A stretch of DNA of 64,000 nucleotides, taken from positions 124,001 through 188,000 of the forward strand of contig NZ_CP010802.1 of NCBI RefSeq assembly GCF_001278055.1. The letters run 5' to 3'. This DNA comes from Desulfuromonas soudanensis (GTDB lineage Bacteria > Desulfobacterota > Desulfuromonadia > Desulfuromonadales > WTL). The notes beneath the pieces are model-generated. The model searched no databases. It was not told where the DNA came from and was given only the letters and a program-made list of their open reading frames with translations. The translations under genes were made by a program, and so were the position numbers. This document shows positions 41,803 to 50,832 of the stretch, in pieces (within the stretch, counting starts at the first letter, position 1; each line of letters begins with the position of its first letter).

Positions 41803-43277
41803 GCGTTTTCTCCGTCGACGATCTGCGGCAGGTAGACGCTGATGATGCTCCCCTGGCCGGGCGTGCTGGCGGCTTCGATCCATCCGCCGTGTTCCTCGAC
41901 GATTCCGTAGGCGATGGAGAGGCCGAGACCCGTCCCCTGGCCGATCTCCTTGGTGGTGAAAAAGGGATCGAAGATCCTGGGGAGGTCGGGCGGAGCGATC
42001 CCTTCCCCCTGGTCCTCGACCCGGATGCGGCACCAGCTTCCGGCCCAGGTCCCTGGGGGAGCGGTGAGGCTCGGATCACAATTTCCGTCGAGGGAAAAGG
42101 TCAGGGTCCCCCCCCGGGGCATGGCCTGGATGCCGTTCATGGCGAGATTGAGCAGCACCTGCTGCAACTGTCCGGAGTCGGCGTTCACCCTGGCCGGTTC
42201 GTCCTGGATCTTCAGTTGCATTTCGACCCCTTCCTTTTTGGCGGTCGGCGCCAGGAGATCCACCGTCCCCCGGAGGAGGCGGTTCAGTTCCACCGGCTGC
42301 TTGCGCCCCTCGCCGCGACGGGCGAAATCGAGCAGCTGGCGCATGATCGTCGTCATCCGCTCGGACTGCTCGCCGATGATCCGTGCCGAGCGGGTGGTGT
42401 CCTCCGGGGAGAGATCCCCGGAGGCGATGAGCTTGGCGCGGCCGGCAATGACATTGAGGGGGGTGCCGAGCTCGTGGGCCATGCCGGCGGAAAGGCGCCC
42501 GAGGGTGGCGAGGCGTTCGGTATGCCGCAGTTTCTCCAGGGCCGAGAGCTTGGCCTCGTTGGCCGCCTGTTCCGCCTGCCGGGCTTCGTCGAGCTGGCCG
42601 CGCATGCGGTCGATGGTCACGGCGAGGCCGGCCAGTTCATCCCGTCCTGAAAGGGTCAGGGCCGTGGAAAAGTCTCCGGCCCCTATCCGTTCCGCCTCTT
42701 CGGTGAGGAGGCGCAGGGGGCGGTTGACCAAAATATTTCCCAGCAGCGCCATCAGCAGGAGTGCCGAGCCGATGGTCGCCGCCACCAGCAGGGCGGAGCG
42801 GCGCAGGCTTTCCCTGACGTAGCCGTGCAGTTCATCCATCGACTCGCTGAGTTCGATGGCGCCGAGCCGTCCTCCGCCGGTGACCAGGGGGAGATAGGTC
42901 ATTAAAAAGTCATGGCCGGCGCTCGACTCGGCCAGCAGCGAGACGGACTCCCCCTTGTTGAGCGCGGAGAGCTTTTCCACCGGGACACGGGGGCGGTAGC
43001 GCATTTCCGTTCCCCCGTCAATCCAGACCCAGCGCACGGTGAAGGAACCGCTGACCAGATTGGAGCGCTCGAGAAAATTGAGAGCCGCCCCTTCTCCGCC
43101 AATCTTCCAGATGTCGCCGAGCATGACCCGGAGGCTCTGGCCGAGATGGAGGGCTTCGCGGCTCAGTCTCTCCTTGAGCTGGGTTCTCTCGCGCTGGATG
43201 GACAGATAGGCGTGCAGGGAGAAGAGGAGGACCACCCCGAGGAGGATGGCCATGGTGATTTTCAGGGTCAGGCGCAT
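41799..43277 (-). CDS. Membrane sensor histidine kinase (HAMP, HisKA)
   Basis: A 492-residue kinase: membrane helix (about 8-28), a periplasmic sensor region (about 30-160), second helix (about 165-185), HAMP (about 185-240), a HisKA domain with the H-box SAGMAHELGTPLNVI (about 274) and an ATP-binding domain (NLAMNGIQAM, DQGEGI, GQGTGLGLSI). The periplasmic region suggests sensing of envelope conditions, fitting control of the protease HtrA. First gene of a two-gene unit with the activator. Confidence 0.92.
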   Translation of the reverse strand: MRLTLKITMAILLGVVLLFSLHAYLSIQRERTQLKERLSREALHLGQSLRVMLGDIWKIGGEGAALNFLERSNLVSGSFTVRWVWIDGGTEMRYRPRVPVEKLSALNKGESVSLLAESSAGHDFLMTYLPLVTGGGRLGAIELSESMDELHGYVRESLRRSALLVAATIGSALLLMALLGNILVNRPLRLLTEEAERIGAGDFSTALTLSGRDELAGLAVTIDRMRGQLDEARQAEQAANEAKLSALEKLRHTERLATLGRLSAGMAHELGTPLNVIAGRAKLIASGDLSPEDTTRSARIIGEQSERMTTIMRQLLDFARRGEGRKQPVELNRLLRGTVDLLAPTAKKEGVEMQLKIQDEPARVNADSGQLQQVLLNLAMNGIQAMPRGGTLTFSLDGNCDPSLTAPPGTWAGSWCRIRVEDQGEGIAPPDLPRIFDPFFTTKEIGQGTGLGLSIAYGIVEEHGGWIEAASTPGQGSIISVYLPQIVDGENA

Positions 43278-43504
43278 CGATGATCACCGCGGTTGGATGG
43301 CAAAAAGGGTGGTGAAGGCGGCCAGGAAAAGAAGAGTCCTTATCCTGCTACTCAGGGAAAGAGCTGTCAAGGGTTCCGCGATATGCGATATCCCAGGAGG
43401 ACATTGATCCTGTGGTGGGAACGCCCACCCTGGTCGAGTCCCTTCCGAAAGACGGCATTCCTCTTCGCGCCGATGGGGTTGCGGTTTCGGGCGGCTCGTT
43501 CGGC

Positions 43505-43549
43505 AAAAAGAAGGCCCTCCCCGCTTGTCGCAGGGAGGGCCTTCTTTTT
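43505..43549 (-). terminator. Terminator after nrfA
   Basis: AAAAAGAAGGCCCTCCC and its complement flank an 11-base loop; U-runs exist in both directions. The rest of 43278-43575 holds no gene. Confidence 0.88.
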
Positions 43550-43575
43550 CTTCAGGCGGTCAGCCTTGGCAAGTC

Positions 43576-45078
43576 CTAGTTGTAGGAGGTTTTAAGCTGC
43601 ATCCCTTCCCGGGATTTGGGGTCGTAGATCCCCTTGGCCTTCCCTTCCTCGAACCACCGGCTCTTGAGGCCGTCGAGAAAGACTTTCTTCTCCTCCACCA
43701 GTTTGCCGAAGGGGAGACCGATGAGCTCCTGGGCCTTCTCCTTGGTGGAAAAATCGGGGGCCTGGTAGTCGGCGGCCTTGTACTTGGCCAGAACGGTGCG
43801 CAGCTTGAGGCGGGCTTCCTGCCCCTTGTTGATGGCGCCCCCCAGGACCCGCAACGTCTCTTCCGGGGCGTGGAAAAAGGAGCCGTGGGAGGCGATGGCG
43901 AAATCCCAGCGCCACTGGCCGTGGCGGATGTCCTGCAGGGCTCCCTTCATTTCCTCTTCCGTCGCCCCCAGCTCCCAGGCCTTGGCCGCTTCGAGATGGG
44001 CCTTGGCGAGCACGCCCATGGCGGCGCGGGAGAGTTCATTCTTGCGCTCGAGCTTCCGCGCCACCGTCTCACGGAACTCCTTTTCCGTTCCCTGATGGCA
44101 GTTCAGGCAGGTGTCGGCGATATTCTCGAGCGGGCTGCCGACCTTGTGGCTGGAATACTTGACCCCCCCCTCGCGGACGTAGGGCATGTGGCAGTCGGCG
44201 CAGGAGAGGCCGTTCTTGGCGTGGACTCCGGTGACGAACATCTCGTAACCGGGGTGCTGGGCCTTGAGCATCGGGGTCTTGCTCAGCTGATGGGTCCAGT
44301 CGGAAAAGCCCCTCTGGTCGTAGTACTCCTCCATGTCTTCGGCCGCCAGGCCGTTGTCCCAGGGGAAGGTGACCACGGCCGCCACCTGTTTGTCCCCCTG
44401 TTTGTCGGTCCATTCGGTCTTCTTGAAGTAGTATTCGGCGTGGCACTGGGCGCAGACGAGCGTTCTCATCTCCTGGTGGGAGGCCTCGGCGAATTTGAGA
44501 GTCCCTTCGGCATCGAGTCCCCTGGGGAGATAATCCCGGGTCACGGTGAGCTTCATCGTCTTGTTGTCGTGGCAGTCGGCGCAGCCGATGGGATTGACGA
44601 TCTCGCCGCCGAGCCGGGCCCATTTTCCCGTGTAGTAGTCGAGTTCGCCGTTCTTGTCGATGTATCGCGGCACGTCGGGGGATTTGCAGGTCCAGCAGGC
44701 CGTCGGCATGGGACCGGTCTTGGCGTCCACCGGGGCGCCGGTCCGCAGGGTATTGATATTGTCCTCAAGGGCATAGAAGTGGCCGCGGGGCGCATTGTAG
44801 TCCTTGGAGAAGCCGTACCCCGCCCACAGGACCACCAGGGCGGGCTCTTCCTTGAGGACGTCCTTGATTTCATCGCTTTTGCGGGTCTTCATGTAGGAAT
44901 CGTACTGACGGGGGAAATACCGCCCCCATTCGGAACTTCGCGGGTCGAGCTTTTTGATGTCGGGGACGGCGTTGATGGTCTGCTGGTCCGCCTTGTTGTC
45001 CTTGATGGAAACGGCCAGGAGGAGCATGGGGGCCATGATGACGACCGATACGAGGGTGACAAGCCACGATTTCTTCAT
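43576..45078 (-). CDS. nrfA: Cytochrome c nitrite reductase catalytic subunit
   Basis: A 500-residue periplasmic pentaheme enzyme that reduces nitrite to ammonium with six electrons. After a signal anchor, the catalytic heme motif CWTCK (lysine as proximal ligand) is followed by CADCH, CAQCH, CADCH and CLNCH. The active-site region includes the family His in GVHAKNGLSCADCHMPY. ATG 45078 is chosen; TTG 45087 is too close to GGAG. It is preceded by nrfH with a 27-base gap. Confidence 0.97.
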   Translation of the reverse strand: MKKSWLVTLVSVVIMAPMLLLAVSIKDNKADQQTINAVPDIKKLDPRSSEWGRYFPRQYDSYMKTRKSDEIKDVLKEEPALVVLWAGYGFSKDYNAPRGHFYALEDNINTLRTGAPVDAKTGPMPTACWTCKSPDVPRYIDKNGELDYYTGKWARLGGEIVNPIGCADCHDNKTMKLTVTRDYLPRGLDAEGTLKFAEASHQEMRTLVCAQCHAEYYFKKTEWTDKQGDKQVAAVVTFPWDNGLAAEDMEEYYDQRGFSDWTHQLSKTPMLKAQHPGYEMFVTGVHAKNGLSCADCHMPYVREGGVKYSSHKVGSPLENIADTCLNCHQGTEKEFRETVARKLERKNELSRAAMGVLAKAHLEAAKAWELGATEEEMKGALQDIRHGQWRWDFAIASHGSFFHAPEETLRVLGGAINKGQEARLKLRTVLAKYKAADYQAPDFSTKEKAQELIGLPFGKLVEEKKVFLDGLKSRWFEEGKAKGIYDPKSREGMQLKTSYN

Positions 45079-45105
45079 GATCTTCAATTCTCCGTGTTGA
45101 GGTTT

Positions 45106-45630
45106 TTATAATTCCTTGACGCCGAGATTGTTCTGCGTCGCCATGAGATTCCGCGTCGTGCCGTGGGGGAGGCTGCGGTGGCATTCCCAGCAGGGCCGCC
45201 CCATGGGAAGGTCGTCCTGGCGGTGATAAAGCTCGCTGTTGGCCATCATCTGCGAGACGGTTTCCCGGTGACAGGAGATGCAATTGGCCTGTATCCTTCG
45301 GGCGGCATGGGCGGTGATTCTCAGGTTGTTGCCGTAGGTGCCCAGGGTCATGGCGAGGGAATGATTGTAGCCGTCCCTCGATTTGGCCAGCATCTTGCGG
45401 ACGAAGGAATCCCGCGGCAGGTGGCAGTCCACGCAGGTGGCGCGGTCGCGGTGGGAGCTGTGCTGCCAGGTGGCATAGTGGGTGTTCATGGCATGGCAGT
45501 TGATGCAGACCTTCGGGTCGCTCGACAGGTAGGAGAGCATTTTCGACTCGTACACCACATAGGCGAAGAGTGCGATCGCCGCTACGACGCAACAGGTGGC
45601 CACGTACTGCATTGCCTTTCCGGTTTTCAT
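45106..45630 (-). CDS. nrfH: Cytochrome c nitrite reductase membrane subunit
   Basis: A 174-residue NapC/NirT-family tetraheme quinol dehydrogenase: one N-terminal membrane helix (about 8-28), then CINCH, CVDCH, CISCH and CWECH. It takes electrons from the quinol pool and passes them to NrfA. First gene of the nrfHA operon, behind a sigma-54 promoter and divergent from a heme-motif sensor kinase. Confidence 0.96.
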   Translation of the reverse strand: MKTGKAMQYVATCCVVAAIALFAYVVYESKMLSYLSSDPKVCINCHAMNTHYATWQHSSHRDRATCVDCHLPRDSFVRKMLAKSRDGYNHSLAMTLGTYGNNLRITAHAARRIQANCISCHRETVSQMMANSELYHRQDDLPMGRPCWECHRSLPHGTTRNLMATQNNLGVKEL

Positions 45631-45703
45631 AAACAGCCCTTCGCGTGTTGGGTTGATGGGGCCCCGGTGATGCCGGGAGGTTCAAGTCTTGCAGTTTATT
45701 GAT

Positions 45704-45719
45704 AGCAATGGTTGTGCCA
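45704..45719 (-). promoter_or_regulatory. Sigma-54 promoter of nrfHA
   Basis: Minus strand TGGCAC-AACCA-TTGCT fits the -24/-12 consensus exactly. The predicted start near 45693 leaves a leader of about 63 bases before nrfH. Confidence 0.88.
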
Positions 45720-45770
45720 GACTTAAAGTAGAGTTAATATCAATACTTGCGATTGTCAAGCGCCGCAGCC

Positions 45771-45786
45771 GTTACCCGGAAGTAGC
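45771..45786. promoter_or_regulatory. Candidate enhancer site 1 for nrfHA
   Basis: GTTACCCGGAAGTAGC shares 11 of 16 positions, including both ends, with the site at 45805-45820. Its centre is about 85 bases upstream of the predicted nrfHA start. Confidence 0.55.
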
Positions 45787-45804
45787 CATCGGGAGGGGAC
45801 CTGT

Positions 45805-45820
45805 GTTACCGTACGGTAGC
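45805..45820. promoter_or_regulatory. Candidate enhancer site 2 for nrfHA
   Basis: GTTACCGTACGGTAGC contains the perfect 12-bp palindrome TACCGTACGGTA. Centre-to-centre spacing to site 1 is 34 bases, close to three helical turns, as expected for paired activator dimers. Confidence 0.6.
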
Positions 45821-45881
45821 GTTGGTTTTCGCCGCCGCCCTGGGTGCGGCTCTTCCTCCCACCAGACGAGGGTCCATTGCC

Positions 45882-47450
45882 GTGCAGTTAAGAACCAAAT
45901 TCATTCTCCTCATCGGCCTGGTGATCGGCTGCTCCTATGGCGTCACCTTTTACCGGACCTCCGGCTTCCAGGAGGAGCTCGTCGTCGAGCAGGCCACCAA
46001 CCAGGCCAAGATGCTCTTTCACCAGATCCGCCTCACCCGGCAATGGGTCGCCGATCACGACGGCCTCTTCTTCATGAAGGGGCCGGGAGTCGAGAACAAT
46101 CCCTTCCTTTTGCAGGGGGAGATCCGGGATGAGCAGGGGAACTCTCTGGTGAAGCGCAACCCGGCCATGGTCACCCGGGAACTCTCCGCCTATGCCGCCA
46201 GGGAAGGGGTGGGGCAATTCAACGTCACCAGCCTCAAGCCGGTGAACCCGGCAAACGCTCCCGACCCCTTTGAGCGGCGCGCCCTCCTGGCCTTTGAAAG
46301 GGGGGCCGAAGAGGAGGTGGAGATCGAAAAAATCGCAGGACGCTACCGGCTGCGCTACATGGCCCCGCTCAAGGTCGACAGTCATTGCCTGGAGTGCCAC
46401 GGCGACCAGGGGTACGGAGTCGGCGATATCCGCGGAGGGATGAATGTCACCATCCCCATGGACCTGGCCTTTGCCGAGATCCGGACCAATAACCGCATGC
46501 TGCTCAACATCGCCCTGGCGACCATGGCCATGGTCGCGCTGGCGATCTTTTTCCTCTTTGAAGTTCTGGTGGCCAAGCGGCTGAAAATTCTCGCCCGGGA
46601 AATGGATCGCTACCCCGACCGCCGCCCTCCTGAAACGTCTCTGTCCCCGGAAGAAAACGATGAAATCGGCGCCCTGGCCCGCCATTACCGGGAACTCTGC
46701 CAGCGTCTAGAGCGCTCCCAGCTGGAGCTCGACGCCACCCGTGAACAGGTCTTCCAGGGAGAAAAGCAGGCCGCCCTGGGGCGCCTGGTCGCGGGGATTT
46801 CCCATGAAATCAACAACCCCCTGGGGGGGATGCAGAACTGCATCCAGACGATGAAAAGAAGCATGGACCAACCGGAGCTGCAGCTCCGCTATCTGGATCT
46901 GCTGGGGCAGGGGGTCGACCGCATCAAGGGAACGGTCAGGCAATTGCTCAATATCAGCCGCAAGGAACCGCTCGAGCTGCGGCGGGGAAAGGTCGACGAG
47001 ATGATTCGCGAATGCCTGGAATTGACCTGCATGGGGCGGAAAAACCTCACCCTCGACCTGCACCTCGACCTGCCGGAGTCACTCCTCGTCGGCATGGAGG
47101 CCCTGCGCCAGGTGGTGATGAACCTCGTCGGCAATGCGGTCCAGGCCATGGGGGAAGGCCCGGGGATCCTCCGGGCCGCAAGTCGCATCGAGAACGACCG
47201 GCTCCTCGTGGAAATCGCCGATACCGGGCCGGGGATCGCGCCGGAGCACCTGGGGAAAATCTTTGAACCCTTTTTCACCACCAAGGAGGTCGGTGAAGGG
47301 ACCGGCCTCGGCCTCTCCGTCTCCCATTCCCTGGTCACGCAGATGGGGGGGGAGCTCAGGGTCCGCAACGGCGAGGAGGGGGGAGCCGTCTTCACTGTCA
47401 ACCTTCCCCTGTCCAAAGACGATGAACCCGGAAAGGAGAGGCCATCATGA
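45882..47450 (+). CDS. Sensor histidine kinase with c-heme-motif (DUF3365-like) sensor
   Basis: A 522-residue kinase. An N-terminal helix (about 5-22) is followed by a periplasmic region with SHCLECHGDQGYGVGDIRGGMNVTIPM (key residues CxxCH near 169-173) that matches the DUF3365/Tll0287-like sensor fold and should carry a c-type heme. A second helix (about 205-228), a HAMP-like linker, HisKA with SHEINNPLGGMQN (about 307) and the ATP-binding GEGTGLGLSV follow. GTG 45882 has GAGGGT eight bases upstream. Its stop overlaps the activator gene by ATGA. Divergent from nrfHA, so heme ligand or redox sensing of nitrite/NO is a reasonable inference. Confidence 0.88.
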   Translation: MQLRTKFILLIGLVIGCSYGVTFYRTSGFQEELVVEQATNQAKMLFHQIRLTRQWVADHDGLFFMKGPGVENNPFLLQGEIRDEQGNSLVKRNPAMVTRELSAYAAREGVGQFNVTSLKPVNPANAPDPFERRALLAFERGAEEEVEIEKIAGRYRLRYMAPLKVDSHCLECHGDQGYGVGDIRGGMNVTIPMDLAFAEIRTNNRMLLNIALATMAMVALAIFFLFEVLVAKRLKILAREMDRYPDRRPPETSLSPEENDEIGALARHYRELCQRLERSQLELDATREQVFQGEKQAALGRLVAGISHEINNPLGGMQNCIQTMKRSMDQPELQLRYLDLLGQGVDRIKGTVRQLLNISRKEPLELRRGKVDEMIRECLELTCMGRKNLTLDLHLDLPESLLVGMEALRQVVMNLVGNAVQAMGEGPGILRAASRIENDRLLVEIADTGPGIAPEHLGKIFEPFFTTKEVGEGTGLGLSVSHSLVTQMGGELRVRNGEEGGAVFTVNLPLSKDDEPGKERPS

Positions 47451-48781
47451 CCCCGCGCATCCTTGTTGCCGAAGACGAAGAGATCATGCGCATCACCGTC
47501 CTCGACCACCTGCGCAGCCAGGGGTGGTCGGTCGAGGAGGCCGCCACCGGATCGGCGGCTCTCGAGCTGGTCAAAAAGAACCGTTACGAGCTGATCCTCT
47601 CGGATATCCGCATGCCGGGGTTGGACGGGGAGAAATTGCTTGCCGAAGTGAAGCGCCTGGCGCCGCGCACCGAGGTGATCATGATGACCGCCCACGGCAG
47701 CACCGACAATGCCGTGGCCTGTCTGCGCCAGGGGGCGGCGGACTATATCCTCAAACCCTTCGACCTCGATGACCTGACCTTTCGCATCAACCGGCTGCTG
47801 GAGATGCAGACGATCAAGGCCCGCTGCGTCTCCCTGGAGCATTGCTGCGGCAAGCGCCGGCCGATCATCGGGTCGAGTCCCCCCATGCAGAAACTCCTCA
47901 GTCTGATCAGTCAGGTGGCCCTCTCCGATTCCTCGGTCCTTATCCACGGCGAAAGCGGCACCGGCAAGGAACTGGTGGCGGCGGCCATTCATTTCGAAAG
48001 CCGCCGCGCCAACAAGCCCTACGTCCGGGTGAACTGCGCGGCGATCCCCGCCGGCCTGATGGAGTCGGAACTCTTCGGCCACGAAAAAGGGGCCTTCACC
48101 GGCGCCGACCGGACGGCCACCGGAAAATTCGAACTCGCCGATCAGGGGACTATCCTCCTCGACGAGATCGGCGACATGCCCCTGGAGCTGCAGGTGAAGT
48201 TGCTGCGTGTGCTGCAGGAGAAGGAGATCGATCGGGTGGGGGGGAGAAACCCCATACCCATCGACGTCCGGGTCCTTTGCGCGACCTCGAAAAATCTCGC
48301 CGAAGAGGTGCAGGGGGGGAGGTTTCGCCAGGATCTCTTCTACCGGCTGCAGGTGATTCCGGTGGAAGTCCCTCCCCTCCGCCTGCGCGGCGGGGACATC
48401 CTCGAACTCACCGACTTTTTCCTCCGGGAGTTCGGCCGGGAGAGGGGGCTTTGTTTCCAGCTTTCCGCCGATGCGCGCCGGGCCCTGGAGCACTATCCCT
48501 ATCCCGGCAACGTGCGGGAACTGCGCAATCTCCTCGAGAGGATTTCGGTGCTGGCTCCGGCGGCGAAAATCCAGCTCTGGGATCTGCCGGTGGAAATCCG
48601 CGGCGGAAGCCCGGAGAGGGAGAACGAAGAGGACAACCTGGCTGCGGCCGTTGCCAGGGCCGAGCGGCGATGCCTCGACCGGGTGCTGGAGAAAACCGGC
48701 GGCAACAAGACCGAAGCCGCCGCCCTTCTCGGCATCAGCCGCAAAAACCTGTGGGAGAAGTTGAAGCAGTATGAGCGGTGA
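47447..48781 (+). CDS. NtrC-family sigma-54 activator, partner of heme-motif kinase
   Basis: A 444-residue enhancer-binding protein: receiver (Asp in [10 protein letters not shown]), AAA+ domain with Walker A GESGTGKE, intact GAFTGA loop, Walker [12 protein letters not shown], and a C-terminal Fis HTH ([20 protein letters not shown]). It is translationally coupled to the kinase. The exact sigma-54 promoter and paired palindromes in front of nrfHA make it the likely nitrite-ammonification activator. Confidence 0.93.
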   Translation: MTPRILVAEDEEIMRITVLDHLRSQGWSVEEAATGSAALELVKKNRYELILSDIRMPGLDGEKLLAEVKRLAPRTEVIMMTAHGSTDNAVACLRQGAADYILKPFDLDDLTFRINRLLEMQTIKARCVSLEHCCGKRRPIIGSSPPMQKLLSLISQVALSDSSVLIHGESGTGKELVAAAIHFESRRANKPYVRVNCAAIPAGLMESELFGHEKGAFTGADRTATGKFELADQGTILLDEIGDMPLELQVKLLRVLQEKEIDRVGGRNPIPIDVRVLCATSKNLAEEVQGGRFRQDLFYRLQVIPVEVPPLRLRGGDILELTDFFLREFGRERGLCFQLSADARRALEHYPYPGNVRELRNLLERISVLAPAAKIQLWDLPVEIRGGSPERENEEDNLAAAVARAERRCLDRVLEKTGGNKTEAAALLGISRKNLWEKLKQYER

Positions 48782-48801
48782 GCAGTCCCGGATCGCCCCT
48801 T

Positions 48802-48866
48802 CTCCGGCCGGATCGGCAATGGTCCGCGCCATCTTGAGGATGCGGATGGAGGAGCGGGCCGAAAGG
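48802..48866 (-). pseudogene. comM-derived scrap 1
   Basis: About 65 bases closely match comM 53811-53877 (encoding roughly SRILKVARTIADLAG). No gene remains around it in the 214-base gap after the activator gene. Confidence 0.7.
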
Positions 48867-48995
48867 TGTTGGGTGAGCGGGGCTTTCGGGTAGACAAGAA
48901 CTCTGACGGCGCGGACGAATGGGCCGCCGAAGGCCTGCCGGTCGGGCCTCCCAGCCATTATGGCTAGATGTCAGGCCCCGCAGGATTTGGAGTAG

Positions 48996-49859
48996 ATGCC
49001 GATGCAAGAAACGCTGATCACCGGTGCCGTCTTTGGCGGCCTCGCCCTTTTACTCTTCCTGTCGGAGCGCTTCATTCCCCTGCGGCGGGTGAAGCGGCCG
49101 CTGCTGGGGCGACTCACGGTCAACCTGAGCTTTGCCGCTGTGGCCTTCGTGACGGTCTCGCTCACGGTGCGCCCCGCCGCCGAGGCGATGCTCGGCTGGA
49201 CCGGGGACAGCGGCTTCGGCCTGGCGCAGCTGGCGGCGATTCCCCCGGCCGTCCGGCCGCTCCTGGCTTTTTTGTTGATGGATCTCACCTTCTACTGGTG
49301 GCATCGGGCCAACCACCGCATCCCCCTGTTGTGGCGCTTCCACAACGTCCACCACCTCGACCCCGATATGGACGTCTCCACCGCCTTTCGCTTCCACTTC
49401 GGCGAGCTCGCCTTTTCCTCGGCCTTCCGCGTCGCGCAGATCGGCCTGATCGGCCCCTCCCTCGGCAGCTATCTGCTCTACGAAGCGGTCTTTCAGGCCG
49501 GCACCCTCTTCCAGCACAGCAACCTGCGCCTGCCCATCGGAAGCGAACGTCTGCTCGTGCGTCTCCTGGTCACCCCGCGCATGCACGGCATCCATCATTC
49601 CCAGGTGCCGGGGGAGACGAATTCCAATTACGCCACCCTCTTCTCCTTCTGGGACCGCCTGCACCGATCCCTGCGGCTCAATATCCCGCAAAGTGAGATC
49701 GACATCGGCATCCCGGGCTATGCCGGGGACCGGGACAACTCCCTGGGCAACGCCCTGCTGGCGCCCTTTCGGACCCAGCGCGACTACTGGCGCCGGGCCG
49801 ACGGCATCGTTCCCGTCAGGACAGGCCCCGCCGAGGATAAGAGCTCCCTGGCTCCCTGA
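48996..49859 (+). CDS. Sterol desaturase/fatty acid hydroxylase family protein
   Basis: A 287-residue diiron membrane enzyme with four hydrophobic segments and the three histidine clusters of the family: WWHRANH (about 101-107), HNVHH (about 116-120) and HGIHHS (about 196-201), plus HFGELAFSS. These bind two irons that activate oxygen to hydroxylate or desaturate lipids. The oxygen requirement is notable in an anaerobe-like genome and suggests some aerotolerance. ATG 49002 is an alternative start. Flanked by comM scraps. Confidence 0.9.
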   Translation: MPMQETLITGAVFGGLALLLFLSERFIPLRRVKRPLLGRLTVNLSFAAVAFVTVSLTVRPAAEAMLGWTGDSGFGLAQLAAIPPAVRPLLAFLLMDLTFYWWHRANHRIPLLWRFHNVHHLDPDMDVSTAFRFHFGELAFSSAFRVAQIGLIGPSLGSYLLYEAVFQAGTLFQHSNLRLPIGSERLLVRLLVTPRMHGIHHSQVPGETNSNYATLFSFWDRLHRSLRLNIPQSEIDIGIPGYAGDRDNSLGNALLAPFRTQRDYWRRADGIVPVRTGPAEDKSSLAP

Positions 49860-50062
49860 GTCAGGGCAGATTTGGCCGGCGCTCAATCGGCCTGGCAGCA
49901 GGCTATAACCTTCCCGAGGATGTCGACCGGTCTGGACTATGTCCTGATCGCTGCCGTTTCAGGCTCGCGACTGGGATAGACCCGATTGTCGGCGATGCTC
50001 TTTCGGAGGGTGTTGGTGGGCGGAGGGTGTTTTTTAGACGGATGGAAGGCTGAGGCAATCGA

Positions 50063-50347
50063 ATGGAGTTCGAAGATCTGAGAGAGGCACTGGATGTCTT
50101 CTCCCTCACGGGGAAGGCCTCGCTACAGGAGATCAAGGCCCGGCATCGGGCCCTGGTCAAGCGCCATCATCCCGATGCCGGCGGCAGCGAAAATGATCGT
50201 ATCCGGGAGATCAACGCCGCCTATCAGATCCTTTTGGCCTACTGCCGCGATTACCGGTTTTCCTTCAGCCGGGAGGAGTTCCTGGAGCAGAGGCCGGAGG
50301 AGCGGCTGCGCCAGCAATTTGCCCAGGATCCGATCTGGGGTGGCTAG
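50063..50347 (+). CDS. Small J-domain protein
   Basis: A 94-residue protein with a J-domain (about 18-62): SLQEIKARHRALVKRHHPDAGGSENDRIREINAAYQIL, with the essential HPD in HHPD. There is no zinc or substrate domain, so it is a type III J-protein that could stimulate a DnaK ATPase. No dnaK is nearby. It is followed by comM scrap 2. Confidence 0.9.
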   Translation: MEFEDLREALDVFSLTGKASLQEIKARHRALVKRHHPDAGGSENDRIREINAAYQILLAYCRDYRFSFSREEFLEQRPEERLRQQFAQDPIWGG

Positions 50348-50359
50348 CCCGTTGGTCTC

Positions 50360-50428
50360 ACCCCGGTTTGTGGTCCAGGGAGCGGTACTCCCGCAGGGCG
50401 TCGCCGGCGAAACCGCAGGGGCATGGGT
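50360..50428 (-). pseudogene. comM-derived scrap 2 (composite)
   Basis: 50360-50388 resembles the last 30 bases of comM (53741-53770, four differences), and 50386-50428 matches comM 54178-54221 (about three differences). The two parts are joined without the intervening 400 bases, so it is an internally deleted remnant. Confidence 0.7.
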
Positions 50429-50703
50429 GTGCAAATCAAACTGGGGCACAAACAAAAAAGATGGACAGAAAATGAACTGGCTGAGCGTGCCGACATCTCC
50501 AGGGCTCCTGCAAAAGATTGAAAGGGGCGATATGGGCTGTGCCCTCGGCCTCGTCTTTGAAGTCGCAACACTGGTTGGCATCCCCCTGTTTAAACAGGAC
50601 ACGTACCCGCTTTCAAAGCAGGTGGAGCAGATCAGGAACAAGGTCGCCCTGCTTCCTCAACGAATTCGGGCACAGACCACATCGGTAGATGATGATTTCT
50701 AGC
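50423..50703 (+). pseudogene. Frameshifted HipB-like HTH antitoxin
   Basis: Frame 1 reads QIKLGHKQKRWTENELAERADISRA and then stops; the continuation LLQKIERGDMGCALGLVFEVATLVGIPLF is found in another frame and runs to ALLPQRIRAQTTSVDDDF. Joined, these give a full XRE/HipB antitoxin of the kind paired with HipA. The break lies near 50505-50512 and needs a +1 or -2 correction. No hipA follows; only A+T-rich DNA. The start is fused to the comM scrap. Confidence 0.7.
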
Positions 50704-50832
50704 AATCAGGCCACGAAGTGCGGTCGCATATAAAGTTTCTCCTTGATCCCTGTTGGATCTATGTCCGGACTGCCGCAAGGGATGAGGGTGGGCTTCAATC
50801 CTGAGAAATCAACGCCACTGCTTCTTACTGGA

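Noticed and set aside
46889-48958. Long minus-strand open frame opposite the kinase and activator
   Set aside because: Antisense of two clear domain proteins. Only its first part contains real homology, the comM scrap at 48.8 kb.
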